DNA from: Luteimicrobium sp042670205
GTDB taxonomy: Bacteria > Actinomycetota > Actinomycetes > Actinomycetales > Cellulomonadaceae
NCBI RefSeq assembly: GCF_042670205.1
Contig: NZ_JBHUWD010000004.1
Span: 1 to 64,000, forward strand
Reading direction: 5' to 3'
Length of the DNA: 64,000 bases
Part shown: in pieces, positions 25,299 to 34,134 of the stretch
How the letters are laid out: each line of letters begins with the position of its first letter
How positions within the stretch are numbered: the stretch's first letter is position 1
The notes under the pieces: generated by a model
The model's input: only the letters and a program-made list of their open reading frames with translations
Database searches by the model: none
What the model was told of the DNA's origin: nothing
Made by a program: the position numbers and the translations under genes

Positions 25299-26393
25299 TC
25301 AGTGCTGGCACGTCGCGCACCAGTACAGGTTCCGTCCGGCCACCTCGCGCACGAGCACGGGGTTCCCGCAGACCCGACAGGGCAGACCCTCGCGGTGGTA
25401 GACGTAGAACGACGCGTCGGAGGGCACCGCACCGGGCACGGCGTCGCTGTTCTGGCGCACCCGGTGGCGTCCGGTCGACCCGCCCGGGACGCGGTCCTCG
25501 GGAAGCGTCGTGACGATCGCGCCCGTCTGGACGCCGTCGAGCATGAGCGCGGTCAGGTCGTCCCACAGCGCGCGCAGGTCCTCGGCCGGGACCGAGCTCC
25601 CGGGCCGGTACGGGTCGAGGCGCGCCCGGTACAGCACCTCGGCCCGGTAGATGTTGCCGACCCCCGCGACGACGGACTGGTCCATGAGCCGTGTGCCCAC
25701 GGGCGTCCGGGAGCGTCGGACGGCGTCCACGAACCGCTCGGGGTCGTCGTGCGGTTCGGGCTCGGCGCCTGCGCGCACCGCGTCGCCCCAGCGGATCGGG
25801 TCGGGCCCGAGCCCGGCGACGACGGCCCGCGCCTCGTCCGGGCTGAGCACCTCGCACGTCGTCGGCGCGGTGAGGTCCGCGACGGCGTGGACGCCCCGCA
25901 ACCGCACCCGCACCGCACCCCGGGGCGCGGGCGGCACCCAGTCGGTGCCCGCGTCCTCGTCAGGCGAGCCGGCGATCCCGACGTCACCCTCCGGGCCCGA
26001 GGCCGAGGCGGGTGACGCGTCGCCGCGCGGCAGCGGGACCGGCTCGTCCGCGCCGCGCGGCACGGTCTCGGTCTCGCCGATCCGCCGCCGCGGCGCGCCG
26101 ATCGCGTGCACGACGACGGCGCTCCCGTCGCCCGCGAACGTCCACGCGCCGTACAGCCCGAGGTGCACCCGCAGGACCCGGACGTCGTCGGGCGCGGTCG
26201 CGGCGCCGTCGGCGGGGACGAAGTCGACGAAGAGCTGCTTGCCCCACGCGCTCGCTCCCGCCAGGACGCGGCCGTCGAGGAGGGCTGCACCACCCGCGAA
26301 CCGTCCCTGCGGGCTCGTGACGACCAGCCGCTGCCCCGCGAACAGGTCCGTCAGGGCGCGCGCGAGCCGGTGGACGGTGTGACCCTCGGGCAC
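25299..26393 (-). CDS. Fpg/Nei-family DNA glycosylase (Nei2 type)
   Basis: A 364-residue base-excision repair enzyme with the catalytic N-terminus PEGHT, where Pro2 forms the Schiff base and Glu3 acts as acid. A conserved lysine lies in WGKQLF; the H2TH region contains the NIYRAEVLYRARLDP segment, and a C-terminal zinc finger has CRVC...CATC. The enzyme is about 80 residues longer than usual: a Pro/Asp/Gly-rich insert of some 60 residues (from about 107, RGADEPVPLPRGDASP) separates the N-terminal sheet from the H2TH domain. It lies 9 bp downstream of rpiB on the same strand. Confidence 0.92.
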   Translation of the reverse strand: MPEGHTVHRLARALTDLFAGQRLVVTSPQGRFAGGAALLDGRVLAGASAWGKQLFVDFVPADGAATAPDDVRVLRVHLGLYGAWTFAGDGSAVVVHAIGAPRRRIGETETVPRGADEPVPLPRGDASPASASGPEGDVGIAGSPDEDAGTDWVPPAPRGAVRVRLRGVHAVADLTAPTTCEVLSPDEARAVVAGLGPDPIRWGDAVRAGAEPEPHDDPERFVDAVRRSRTPVGTRLMDQSVVAGVGNIYRAEVLYRARLDPYRPGSSVPAEDLRALWDDLTALMLDGVQTGAIVTTLPEDRVPGGSTGRHRVRQNSDAVPGAVPSDASFYVYHREGLPCRVCGNPVLVREVAGRNLYWCATCQH

Positions 26394-26402
26394 GTCGGTT
26401 CC

Positions 26403-26858
26403 CTACGCCCGGCGGACGGCCTCGTAGTCGGCCAGCTGGCCGATCCGGCGCGCGTGGCGCTCGTCGCCCGAGAACGGGGTGGCGAGGAACGTGTCGACGA
26501 AGCCCGTGGCCTCCTCGACCGTGTGCTGGCGTGCGCCGACCGCGATGACGTTCGCGTCGTTGTGCTGGCGGCCGAGCTCCGCGGTCGCGGTGTTCCAGGC
26601 GAGCGCGGCGCGCACGCCCGCGACCTTGTTCGCGGCGATCTGCTCGCCGTTGCCCGACCCGCCGATCACGACGCCGAGGCTGCCCGGGTCGGCGACGACG
26701 GCCTCGCCGGCCTCGATGCAGAACGACGGGTAGTCGTCCTCGCGGTCGTACCCGTGGGCGCCGTGGTCGACGACGTCGTGGCCGCCTGCCTGGAGGTGGG
26801 CGACGAGATAGGACTTGAGCTCGTATCCGGCGTGGTCGGAGGCGATGTGGACGCGCAT
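26403..26858 (-). CDS. rpiB: Ribose-5-phosphate isomerase B
   Basis: A 151-residue RpiB/LacAB-family isomerase interconverting ribulose-5-phosphate and ribose-5-phosphate. MRVHIASDHAGYELK is the family N-terminus, and GGSGNGEQIAANK supplies the phosphate-binding loop. The mycobacterial-type active site uses a Glu rather than Cys at the base position; here the loop reads GGSGNGEQ, fitting that class. The ATG at 26858 has no Shine-Dalgarno but CATGAT ends seven bases upstream, so it is probably leaderless; an ATG 9 bp earlier is possible. It is divergent from the M13 peptidase. Confidence 0.93.
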   Translation of the reverse strand: MRVHIASDHAGYELKSYLVAHLQAGGHDVVDHGAHGYDREDDYPSFCIEAGEAVVADPGSLGVVIGGSGNGEQIAANKVAGVRAALAWNTATAELGRQHNDANVIAVGARQHTVEEATGFVDTFLATPFSGDERHARRIGQLADYEAVRRA

Positions 26859-26923
26859 GGAACTCATCATGCCGCACCGCGGCGACCTCGCGCCGGGGGG
26901 TCCGTTCGCGTCGGACGGTGGCA

Positions 26924-26929
26924 TAGCGT
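26924..26929 (+). promoter_or_regulatory. Leaderless -10 of the M13 peptidase gene
   Basis: TAGCGT, then GTGCGC, then the ATG at 26936. No Shine-Dalgarno is present. Confidence 0.45.
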
Positions 26930-26935
26930 GTGCGC

Positions 26936-28969
26936 ATGACGACCGACACCACGGGCGAGGCACAGTCGGGCATCGAGCTCGACGGGCTGGACCCCGCCAC
27001 CCGCCCCCAGGACGACCTGTACCGCCACGTCAACGGACGCTGGATCGCGTCCCACCGGATCCCGCCGGACCGCGCCGTGGACGGCACGTTCCGGCGCCTG
27101 TTCGACGACGCCGAGGAGCAGGTCCGCGAGATCATCGAGAGCGCGGCGAGCGCGTCCGCGGACGGCGGCGCCGGCTCCGCGGAGGAGCGCAAGGTCGGCG
27201 ACCTGTTCGCCGCCTTCATGGACACCGAGACCGTCGAGGGCCTCGGGGGCACCCCGCTCCGCACCGACCTCGACCTCGTCGCCGAGGCGACGACGCAGGC
27301 CGAGCTCACCGGTGCGCTCGGCGCCCTGCAGCGCACCGGCGCGCTGTCGGCCGTCGCGTTCTTCGTCGACAACGACGCCAAGGACCCGGAGCGGTACGTC
27401 GTCCACCTCATGCAGTCCGGCCTCGGCCTGCCCGACGAGGCCTACTACCGCGAGGACCAGTACGCGGAGATCCGCGCGCAGTACGCGGCGCACGTCGGGC
27501 GGCTGCTCGCCCTGGCGGGCTGGCTCGGCACCAACCCGGACGAGGCCGCCCGTGCGGACGCGGGCTCGCGGGTGCTCGCGCTCGAGACGCGGCTCGCGTC
27601 GCACCACTGGGACGTCGTCAAGGACCGCGACGCCGACCTCACGTACAACGCGACCGGCTGGGCCCAGCTCGCCGCCGACGTCCCCGGGTTCGACTGGGAC
27701 GCCTGGGCGCGCGCGCTCGAGGTCCCCGCGGGCGCCTTCGACCGGCTCGTGGTCCGCGAGCCCAGCTACCTCGAGGGCTTCGCGTCCGTGTGGCAGGACG
27801 CCCCGCTCGAGGACTGGAAGCTGTGGGCGGCGTTCCACGTCGCCTCCGCTCGCGCGCCGTACCTGTCCGACGCGTTCGTGCAGGAGAACTTCTCGTTCTA
27901 CGGCCGCGTGCTCCAGGGCACCGAGCAGGTCCGCGACCGCTGGAAGCGCGGCGTCTCGCTCGTGCAGGGAGCGCTCGGCGAGGCCGTCGGCAAGGTGTAC
28001 GTCGAGCGGCACTTCCCGCCCGCGCACAAGGCCCGCATGGACGAGCTCGTCGAGCACCTCGTCGAGGCGTACCGCGCGTCGATCTCCGGGCTCGACTGGA
28101 TGAGCGAAGAGACGCGGGCCAAGGCCCTCGCGAAGCTCGACGCGTTCACCCCGAAGATCGGCTACCCGGTGCGGTGGCGCGACTACGCGACGCTCGTCGT
28201 CGAGCGCGACGACCTCGTCGGGAACGTCCGTCGGGCGAACGCGTTCGAGCAGGACCGCGAGCTGCACAAGATCGGGAAGCCGATCGACCGCGACGAGTGG
28301 TTCATGACCCCGCAGACCGTCAACGCGTACTACAACCCGGGCATGAACGAGATCGTCTTCCCGGCCGCGATCCTGCGCCCTCCGTTCTTCGACCCCGAGG
28401 CCGACGACGCCGTCAACTACGGCGGGATCGGCGCCGTCATCGGGCACGAGATCGGGCACGGCTTCGACGACCAGGGCTCCAAGTACGACGGCGCGGGCCG
28501 GCTCGAGAACTGGTGGACCGACGCCGACCGCGCGGAGTTCGAGAAGCGGACGTCGGCGCTGATCGCCCAGTACGACGCGTTCGTGCCCCAGCAGCTCGGC
28601 CCCGACGGACCTCACGTCAACGGCGGCCTGACGATCGGCGAGAACATCGGCGACCTCGGCGGGCTGTCCATCGCGATCACCGCCTACCGGATCGCGACCA
28701 CGGGCCGTGCGGACGGCTCGCTCGACGAGGCCCCCGTCATCGACGGGCTGACCGCGCTGCAGCGCGTGTTCCTCGGCTGGGCGCAGGCGTGGCGCACCAA
28801 GGGACGCGACGAGGAGGTCAGGCGGCGGCTGTCGATGGACCCCCACTCACCCGACGAGTTCCGCTGCAACGGAGTCGTGCGGAACATCGACGAGTTCTAC
28901 GAGGCGTTCGGCGCCCAGCCGGGCGACGGCCTCTACCTCGACCCCACGGAGCGCGTCCGCATCTGGTGA
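26936..28969 (+). CDS. M13 family metallopeptidase (PepO/neprilysin-like)
   Basis: A 677-residue zinc endopeptidase. The zinc site HEIGH spans residues 504-508, the third ligand is Glu569 in ENIGDLGG, and substrate-binding NAYYNP lies upstream. Like other actinobacterial members it has no signal peptide or membrane anchor, so it is probably cytoplasmic and degrades oligopeptides. The N-terminal half is the usual helical M13_N domain (DDLYRHVNGRWI). It stands alone, divergent from rpiB and followed by a strong bidirectional terminator. Confidence 0.94.
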   Translation: MTTDTTGEAQSGIELDGLDPATRPQDDLYRHVNGRWIASHRIPPDRAVDGTFRRLFDDAEEQVREIIESAASASADGGAGSAEERKVGDLFAAFMDTETVEGLGGTPLRTDLDLVAEATTQAELTGALGALQRTGALSAVAFFVDNDAKDPERYVVHLMQSGLGLPDEAYYREDQYAEIRAQYAAHVGRLLALAGWLGTNPDEAARADAGSRVLALETRLASHHWDVVKDRDADLTYNATGWAQLAADVPGFDWDAWARALEVPAGAFDRLVVREPSYLEGFASVWQDAPLEDWKLWAAFHVASARAPYLSDAFVQENFSFYGRVLQGTEQVRDRWKRGVSLVQGALGEAVGKVYVERHFPPAHKARMDELVEHLVEAYRASISGLDWMSEETRAKALAKLDAFTPKIGYPVRWRDYATLVVERDDLVGNVRRANAFEQDRELHKIGKPIDRDEWFMTPQTVNAYYNPGMNEIVFPAAILRPPFFDPEADDAVNYGGIGAVIGHEIGHGFDDQGSKYDGAGRLENWWTDADRAEFEKRTSALIAQYDAFVPQQLGPDGPHVNGGLTIGENIGDLGGLSIAITAYRIATTGRADGSLDEAPVIDGLTALQRVFLGWAQAWRTKGRDEEVRRRLSMDPHSPDEFRCNGVVRNIDEFYEAFGAQPGDGLYLDPTERVRIW

Positions 28970-28976
28970 CCGCACA

Positions 28977-29012
28977 GAACGGGCCCGCGACGATCTCGTC
29001 GCGGGCCCGTTC
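28977..29012. terminator. Strong bidirectional terminator
   Basis: 17-bp perfect arms (GAACGGGCCCGCGACGA) around a two-base loop, 7 bp after the M13 stop and 29 bp from the convergent next gene. Confidence 0.9.
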
Positions 29013-29041
29013 CGGCGCTCGAGCCGGGGCGCGGGAGCGTG

Positions 29042-30208
29042 TCAGACGCCGCCGATACCGGCGCGCGCGATCGTGAAGCCCTTCCCCGTCGACTTGTCGA
29101 GGCACCGCACGCCCGTCTCGGAGCTCGTGCACGCCAGGTTCCCGACGGACACCGACTCGCCGTAGCTCAGGACGTGCTCCGACTTCGGTGCCGCGTGCGG
29201 CTTGTCGCGGTGCGCGACGCAGGGGGTCGTGACCGTCCCGTCGGAGGCGACCTTGGCGACGTAGCCGACGGTCCCGTCGCACCCGTCGACCGGCGCCGGC
29301 TTCTTCGCGAGGTTCGCGATCGAGCACGTGGCCTCGGCCGAGGTCACGGTGCAGGCGATGTTGCGGCTCGGGGACGCGAAGCGCTCCGTGACGGCCGGCG
29401 CGTCCGCGGTCCCGGCGCTCGCCTTGGCGGCCGCCGACGCTGGGACGACGGTGGGCGAGTCGGACCCGCCGAACAGCGTGAAGCCCAGCACGACGGCGAC
29501 GACGACGAGCACCCCGACGATCCCGCCGAGGACCGCGACCCGAGGCTCGACCCGGCCGAGGCCCCCGCCGCTCCGGCCGGTTTCCGTGCGCTGCCCGGTG
29601 TGCTGCACTCCGGAGGTCTGCGAAGGACCTCCCGCGTACGCCGGACGGCTCACCGGAGGCGCAGGGACGACGTCCGGCTGAGCGACCGGTTGCGGCGCCG
29701 GAGCGGGCGGTGGCGGCGGGACCGCCGCCTGCGTCGCGACCTGGGTGGCCTCGGGATCGGCCTGCGCCTGCGGATCGGGCAGCGGGAGCGGCCCGGCGTA
29801 GAGCCCGCCGTACGGGCCGCCCGGAGGCGTCCCGAGCTGTCGGCGCGTGGCGTACGACGGCGTGCGCGTGGGGGCCGCACCGCCTGTCGCGGTCGCCGCG
29901 GCCTGCGGCGTCGCCGGGGGCAGGTACTGGGTGGCGTCCATGCCACCTGCCGGTGCCTGCTGCTGCACGGGCGCGGCGACGCGTGTGGCGTCAGCCGGCT
30001 CGTAGGCGGGCGGCGCGGGCGCCGGCACGGTGAGGGCCGGCATCAGGCTCGTGGGTGCGTCGTCGGGCGCGGCCTGGTCGGGCCCTCCGACGTGCACGGC
30101 GGGCGCGGGGCTCCGTGTCGGCACGATCGAGGCCGGCTGCCCGACGGGCTGCTGGCCGGGTGCGCCGGACTCGGTCGGGTGCGGGGTGGTGGGGTCGGTG
30201 CCCGACAT
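29042..30208 (-). CDS. Proline-rich single-pass membrane protein with DUF6636-like domain
   Basis: A 388-residue protein. Residues 1-215 are low-complexity, rich in Pro, Ala, Gln and Thr, with no Lys, and look disordered and cytoplasmic. One transmembrane helix (about residues 226-248, VAVLGGIVGVLVVVAVVLGFTLF) follows. The exported part from about 275 contains ERFASPSRNIACTVTSAEATCSI and a second Cys pair (LACTSSETGVRCLD), the pattern of DUF6636-type domains, likely with two disulfides. Such a layout recalls substrates of PknB-like kinases or cell-wall-associated proteins, but no function is known. GGAAGGAG precedes the ATG. Confidence 0.75.
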   Translation of the reverse strand: MSGTDPTTPHPTESGAPGQQPVGQPASIVPTRSPAPAVHVGGPDQAAPDDAPTSLMPALTVPAPAPPAYEPADATRVAAPVQQQAPAGGMDATQYLPPATPQAAATATGGAAPTRTPSYATRRQLGTPPGGPYGGLYAGPLPLPDPQAQADPEATQVATQAAVPPPPPAPAPQPVAQPDVVPAPPVSRPAYAGGPSQTSGVQHTGQRTETGRSGGGLGRVEPRVAVLGGIVGVLVVVAVVLGFTLFGGSDSPTVVPASAAAKASAGTADAPAVTERFASPSRNIACTVTSAEATCSIANLAKKPAPVDGCDGTVGYVAKVASDGTVTTPCVAHRDKPHAAPKSEHVLSYGESVSVGNLACTSSETGVRCLDKSTGKGFTIARAGIGGV

Positions 30209-30252
30209 CCACGCTCCTTCCTGGCGGGGTCACCGGGCAGCATGACATGCGA

Positions 30253-30319
30253 CCACCCGTCGACGCCAAATGGTCGCTACCGGACAAGTAGGACCGACCG
30301 GTGGTGCGTCGACGGGTGG
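30253..30319. repeat. Inverted repeat between two minus-strand genes
   Basis: CCACCCGTCGACG and its perfect complement are 41 bp apart, with ACCGG/CCGGT nested inside. It begins 16 bp after the nitroreductase stop and ends 45 bp before the DUF6636-like gene. It may terminate the first or regulate the second. Confidence 0.5.
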
Positions 30320-30334
30320 GGTACTTCGTGCGGA

Positions 30335-30958
30335 TCAGTCGAAAACAGGCCCCTGCGTGCGCGTGCGCTTGAGCTCGAAGAAACCGGGCGTCGACGCCAC
30401 GAGCACGGCGCCGTCCCACAGCCGACCTGCGGCTTCGCCCTTCGGGGCCGGCGTCACGACGGGCCCGAAGAACGCGACCTCACCGAAGGCGACGACGGGC
30501 GTCCCCACGTCCTCGCCGACGCGGGAGATCCCGTCCGCGTGAGACGTGCGGAGACGGTCGTCGTACGCATCGGTGGAAGCGGCGTCGGCGAGCGACGCGG
30601 GGAGCCCGACCTCCGCGAGCGCCTCCCGGACGACGGCGTCGTAGTCCTTGCGAGCACCCGGGTGGATCCGCGCGCCGATGGCGTCGTAGAGAGGCTTCAC
30701 GACGTCGTCGCCGTGCTCCGCCTGCGCCGCGATCACGACGCGCACCGGCCCCCACGCCTTGTCCATGAGCTCGCGGTAGCTCTCCGGGAGGTCACGGCCC
30801 TCGTTGAGGACGGCGAGGCTCATGACGTGCCAGCGCACCGTGACGTCGCGAACCTGCTCGACCTCACCCATCCACCGGCTCGTCATCCATGCCCACGGGC
30901 ACACGGGGTCGAACCAGAAGTCGGCGGTGGTGGTCGTCGCGTCGTCGGTCGGGGTCAC
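30335..30958 (-). CDS. Mycothiol-dependent nitroreductase (Rv2466c-like, DsbA fold)
   Basis: A 207-residue DsbA-family oxidoreductase closely resembling mycobacterial Rv2466c, which uses mycothiol or mycoredoxin electrons and activates nitro prodrugs. The opening ADFWFDPVCPWAWMTSRWMGEV aligns with Rv2466c, and the closing GFFELKRTRT...P.FD is the same. The active site CPWC is CPWA here: the nucleophilic Cys is kept and the resolving Cys is Ala, so it must work by a one-cysteine (monothiol) route. GTG 30958 has GAGGAG eight bases upstream. A SigR/SigH-type promoter lies about 60 bp before it, matching the oxidative-stress control known for Rv2466c. Confidence 0.9.
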   Translation of the reverse strand: MTPTDDATTTTADFWFDPVCPWAWMTSRWMGEVEQVRDVTVRWHVMSLAVLNEGRDLPESYRELMDKAWGPVRVVIAAQAEHGDDVVKPLYDAIGARIHPGARKDYDAVVREALAEVGLPASLADAASTDAYDDRLRTSHADGISRVGEDVGTPVVAFGEVAFFGPVVTPAPKGEAAGRLWDGAVLVASTPGFFELKRTRTQGPVFD

Positions 30959-31018
30959 GGCGTGCTCCTCGCTGAGTGGATGTGCAGTTCATCGCGGCGC
31001 GGCGCCGCCGTGCGCTCG

Positions 31019-31046
31019 CAACACCGGCTCGGCGCTCGCCTATTCC
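31019..31046 (-). promoter_or_regulatory. SigR/SigH-type promoter of the nitroreductase
   Basis: On the minus strand GGAAT (31046-31042), 19 bases, then GTTG (31022-31019). This is the redox ECF sigma pattern (GGAAT, about 18 bp, GTT). Transcription would begin near 31010, giving a leader of some 50 nt with a good ribosome site. Confidence 0.5.
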
Positions 31047-31091
31047 GACGGCCCGCCGAGCGCGACGCAGGGTCGCGATCCCGGCGCCGAC

Positions 31092-31201
31092 CATGCGATC
31101 TGCCACGGACTCAGGTGTCGACCATGGGTGTGCCCACCTTCTGGGCGCCGAGGATGTGGGCATCACCATGGTCGCCGCGGTCCGACGTGGCTGATCGCAT
31201 G
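31092..31201. repeat. 110-bp near-perfect palindrome
   Basis: Starts with CATGCGATC and ends with its complement, and is exactly centred on GGCGCC at 31144-31149. Over the 46-bp arms roughly three bases in four pair, including blocks of 7-9 bp (CATGCGATC, GCCACG, CGACCATGG, GCCCAC). Both flanks show weaker symmetry for another 10 bp. It lies in the 581-bp gene-free stretch between the nitroreductase and pepN. No plausible protein is encoded there on either strand. Confidence 0.75.
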
Positions 31202-31350
31202 CTCGACGCGGGCGGACGGGCGGGACGACGGTCGAGCGGGTGGGTGCGGGGGGGTGGTGAAGGGCGTCAAGGAGTGCGCACGGCCCCCAGGGCCGAAGCA
31301 CGACAGCCCGAACCACCTCACCGCACCCGCCCGCGCACCCGACCCCGCGG

Positions 31351-31388
31351 GCGTCGCACTCGGCGAACACCCGCGTCGCACTCGGCGA
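31351..31388 (+). repeat. Two-copy direct repeat upstream of pepN
   Basis: GCGTCGCACTCGGCGA occurs twice with a 22-bp period, 152 bp before the pepN start. Together with the palindrome this is all I can see in 30959-31539. The two copies could be a regulator's tandem site; too few for a CRISPR. Confidence 0.5.
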
Positions 31389-31539
31389 GCACGGCGCAGG
31401 ACGACAGCGCGAATCCCCTCGGTCACGACGCGGGCAGCGTGGGATGATCGACCGTGGCCGCGGCCCACACGCCGCGCCGCTCGCGCGCACCGTACCCGGC
31501 CCGCGCGCGACCCGACCGCTTGCTACGAAGGAGTCGTCC

Positions 31540-34110
31540 GTGCCCGGAGCGAACCTCACCCGTGTCGAAGCTACGGAGCGCGCGGGGGTGGTCCGGACCC
31601 GCTCGTACGACGTGGTCCTGGACCTGACGACCGGTCCGACGACGTTCCGATCGACGACGACGATCCGTTTCGACGCGACGCCGGGTGCGAGCACGTTCGT
31701 GGACCTGGTGGCGCCGACGGTGCACGCGGTCACGCTGAACGGCCGCACCCTGGACCCGGCGTCCGTGTTCGCGGACTCGCGGATCGCGCTGGACGACCTG
31801 GAGGCGAGCAACGAGCTCGTCGTCGACGCGGACTGCGCGTACACGAACACGGGCGAGGGTCTGCACCGGTTCGTCGACCCGGCGGACGGCGAGGTGTACC
31901 TGTACTCGCAGTTCGAGGTGCCGGACTCGCGGCGCATGTTCGCGGTCTTCGAGCAGCCCGACCTGAAGGCGACGTTCGCGTTCACGGTGACGGCGCCGTC
32001 GTCGTGGGCGGTGGTGAGCAACTCCCCCACGCCGGAGCCGACTCCGGCGGGTGACGGCCGCGACGACGCGTCCACCTGGGCGTTCGAGCCGACTCCTGTC
32101 ATCTCCTCGTACATCACGGCGCTCGTGGCGGGCCCGTACGTGTCGGAGCACAGCGAGCTGACCAGCGCGGACGGCCGAACGATCCCGCTCGGGGTGTACG
32201 CGCGCAAGTCGCTCGCGCCCTACCTGGACGCGGACTACGTGTTCGACAAGACGCGTGAGGGCTTCGCGTACTACGAGGGCAAGTTCGGGGTCGCCTACCC
32301 GTTCGCGAAGTACGACCAGCTGTTCGTGCCGGAGTTCAACGCGGGCGCGATGGAGAACGCGGGCGCGGTGACGTTCACGGAGACGTACGTGTTCCGTTCG
32401 AAGGTGACGGACGCCGTGAAGGAGCGGCGCGTCGTCACGATCCTCCACGAGCTGGCGCACATGTGGTTCGGCGACCTGGTCACCATGAAGTGGTGGAACG
32501 ACCTGTGGCTGAACGAGTCGTTCGCGGAGTGGGCCTCGACGATCGCCACGGCGGAGGCGACGGAGTGGACGGGCGCCTGGACGACGTTCAACGCCATGGA
32601 GAAGACGTGGGCGTACCGGCAGGACCAGCTCCCGTCGACGCACCCGATCGTGGCGACGATCAACGACCTCGAGGACGTGCAGGTCAACTTCGACGGCATC
32701 ACGTACGCCAAGGGCGCGTCGGTGCTCAAGCAGCTCGTCGCGTGGGTGGGCGTGGACGCCTTCTTCGCGGGCGTCGGCAGCTACTTCCGCAAGCACGCGC
32801 ACGGCAACACCGAGCTGCGCGACCTGCTGGTCGAGCTCGAGGCGACGAGCGGCCGCGACCTGTCGGGCTGGTCGGGCCTCTGGCTCGAGACGGCGGGGGT
32901 GAACACGCTGCGCCCGGAGGTCGAGTCGTCGGTGGGCGGCGTGGTCTCCGAGCTCGTGATCGTGCAGACGGCGCCCGCCGACCACGACACGCTGCGCCCG
33001 CACCGTCTGGCGGTGGGCTTCTACGACCTGGTGGGCGAGGGCGACGAGCAGAAGCTGGTGCGCACCCACCGCGTCGAGCTCGACGTCGACGGCGAGCGCA
33101 CCGACGTCCCCGAGCTCGTGGGCGTCGCCCGCCCCGACCTGATCCTCGTGAACGACGACGACCTCGCGTACGCGAAGATCCGCCTCGACGAGGTGTCGCT
33201 GGCGACGGCGATCGAGCACCTCGCGAAGATCGAGGACCCGCTGGCCCGCTCGCTCGTGTGGGGCAGCGCGTGGGACGCGACGCGCGACGGCGAGATGCCG
33301 GCGAGCGACTACGTGCGCCTCGTCCTCGGCAACATCGCCACGGAGACGGAGTCGACCACGATCCGGACGACGCTCGGACAGCTCGCGCTGGCGGCGTCGT
33401 CGTACGTGGCGCCGGAGCGGCGCGCGGAGACGCTCGTGCACGTGGGCGACGCCCTGTGGGAGCTCGCACAGGCTGCGGAGGCGGGCTCGGACGCGCAGTT
33501 CCAGTTCGTGAAGTCGTTCGCGAACGTCGCGGGCACGGACGCGCACGCGGACGTGCTGCGCGCCCTCCTCGACGGCACCACGCGCCTCGACGGCCTGGAG
33601 ATCGACACGGACCTGCGCTGGGAGCTGCTGGAGGGCCTCGTCGTGACGGGCCGGGCGGACCAGGCGGAGATCGACGCGGCGCTCGGGTCGGACAACACGG
33701 CGAACGGCCAGCAGGCCGCGGCGCGTGCGACCGCGGCGACGCCGACGGCCGAGGCGAAGCGCGCCGCGTTCGACCGCCTCGTCGACAGCGCCGACGCGCC
33801 GAACGCGATCGTCCGCGCGACGGGCCTCGGGTTCACGCACGTCACGGACCCGACCGTCCTCGAGGGCCTCGTCGAGCCGTACTTCGCCGCGCTCGTCCCC
33901 CTGTGGACGCAGCGCAGCTACCACATGGCCGACCAGATCATCCACGGCCTGTACCCGGCTCCGCTCGCGAACGCGGCGCTCCGCGACGCCGGGAAGGCCT
34001 GGCTCGACGCGAACGTCGACGCGCCGCCCGCGCTGCGCCGCCTCGTCACGGAGAACCTCGCGGCGACCGAGCGCTCGCTCGCGGCGCAGGCGGCTGACGC
34101 CCGCGCCTGA
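31540..34110 (+). CDS. pepN: Aminopeptidase N (M1 family)
   Basis: An 856-residue zinc aminopeptidase removing N-terminal residues from peptides in the cytoplasm. The exopeptidase motif GAMEN covers residues 269-273; the zinc site is His303, His307 and Glu326 in HELAHMWFGD...LNESFAEW, with Glu304 catalytic. The C-terminal ERAP1-like helical domain runs from about 520. Length and layout match actinobacterial PepN. GTG 31540 has AAGGAG six bases upstream and aligns with the family start. It is convergent with malQ, 24 bp apart, with no clear hairpin between. Confidence 0.96.
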   Translation: MPGANLTRVEATERAGVVRTRSYDVVLDLTTGPTTFRSTTTIRFDATPGASTFVDLVAPTVHAVTLNGRTLDPASVFADSRIALDDLEASNELVVDADCAYTNTGEGLHRFVDPADGEVYLYSQFEVPDSRRMFAVFEQPDLKATFAFTVTAPSSWAVVSNSPTPEPTPAGDGRDDASTWAFEPTPVISSYITALVAGPYVSEHSELTSADGRTIPLGVYARKSLAPYLDADYVFDKTREGFAYYEGKFGVAYPFAKYDQLFVPEFNAGAMENAGAVTFTETYVFRSKVTDAVKERRVVTILHELAHMWFGDLVTMKWWNDLWLNESFAEWASTIATAEATEWTGAWTTFNAMEKTWAYRQDQLPSTHPIVATINDLEDVQVNFDGITYAKGASVLKQLVAWVGVDAFFAGVGSYFRKHAHGNTELRDLLVELEATSGRDLSGWSGLWLETAGVNTLRPEVESSVGGVVSELVIVQTAPADHDTLRPHRLAVGFYDLVGEGDEQKLVRTHRVELDVDGERTDVPELVGVARPDLILVNDDDLAYAKIRLDEVSLATAIEHLAKIEDPLARSLVWGSAWDATRDGEMPASDYVRLVLGNIATETESTTIRTTLGQLALAASSYVAPERRAETLVHVGDALWELAQAAEAGSDAQFQFVKSFANVAGTDAHADVLRALLDGTTRLDGLEIDTDLRWELLEGLVVTGRADQAEIDAALGSDNTANGQQAAARATAATPTAEAKRAAFDRLVDSADAPNAIVRATGLGFTHVTDPTVLEGLVEPYFAALVPLWTQRSYHMADQIIHGLYPAPLANAALRDAGKAWLDANVDAPPALRRLVTENLAATERSLAAQAADARA

Positions 34111-34134
34111 GGTCGCGGCCGTCCGCCCGGGGGC

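Noticed and set aside
30976..31194. 72-codon plus-strand ORF upstream of pepN
   Set aside because: Arg/Ala-rich, lies across the palindrome, has no ribosome site, and a similar peptide appears on the opposite strand because of the inverted repeat.
31351..31388. Possible CRISPR remnant
   Set aside because: Only two 16-bp repeats with a 6-bp spacer and no cas genes.
32463..34097. Second long plus-strand frame inside pepN
   Set aside because: Same-strand shadow in another frame; Arg-rich and without the M1 motifs found in the true frame.
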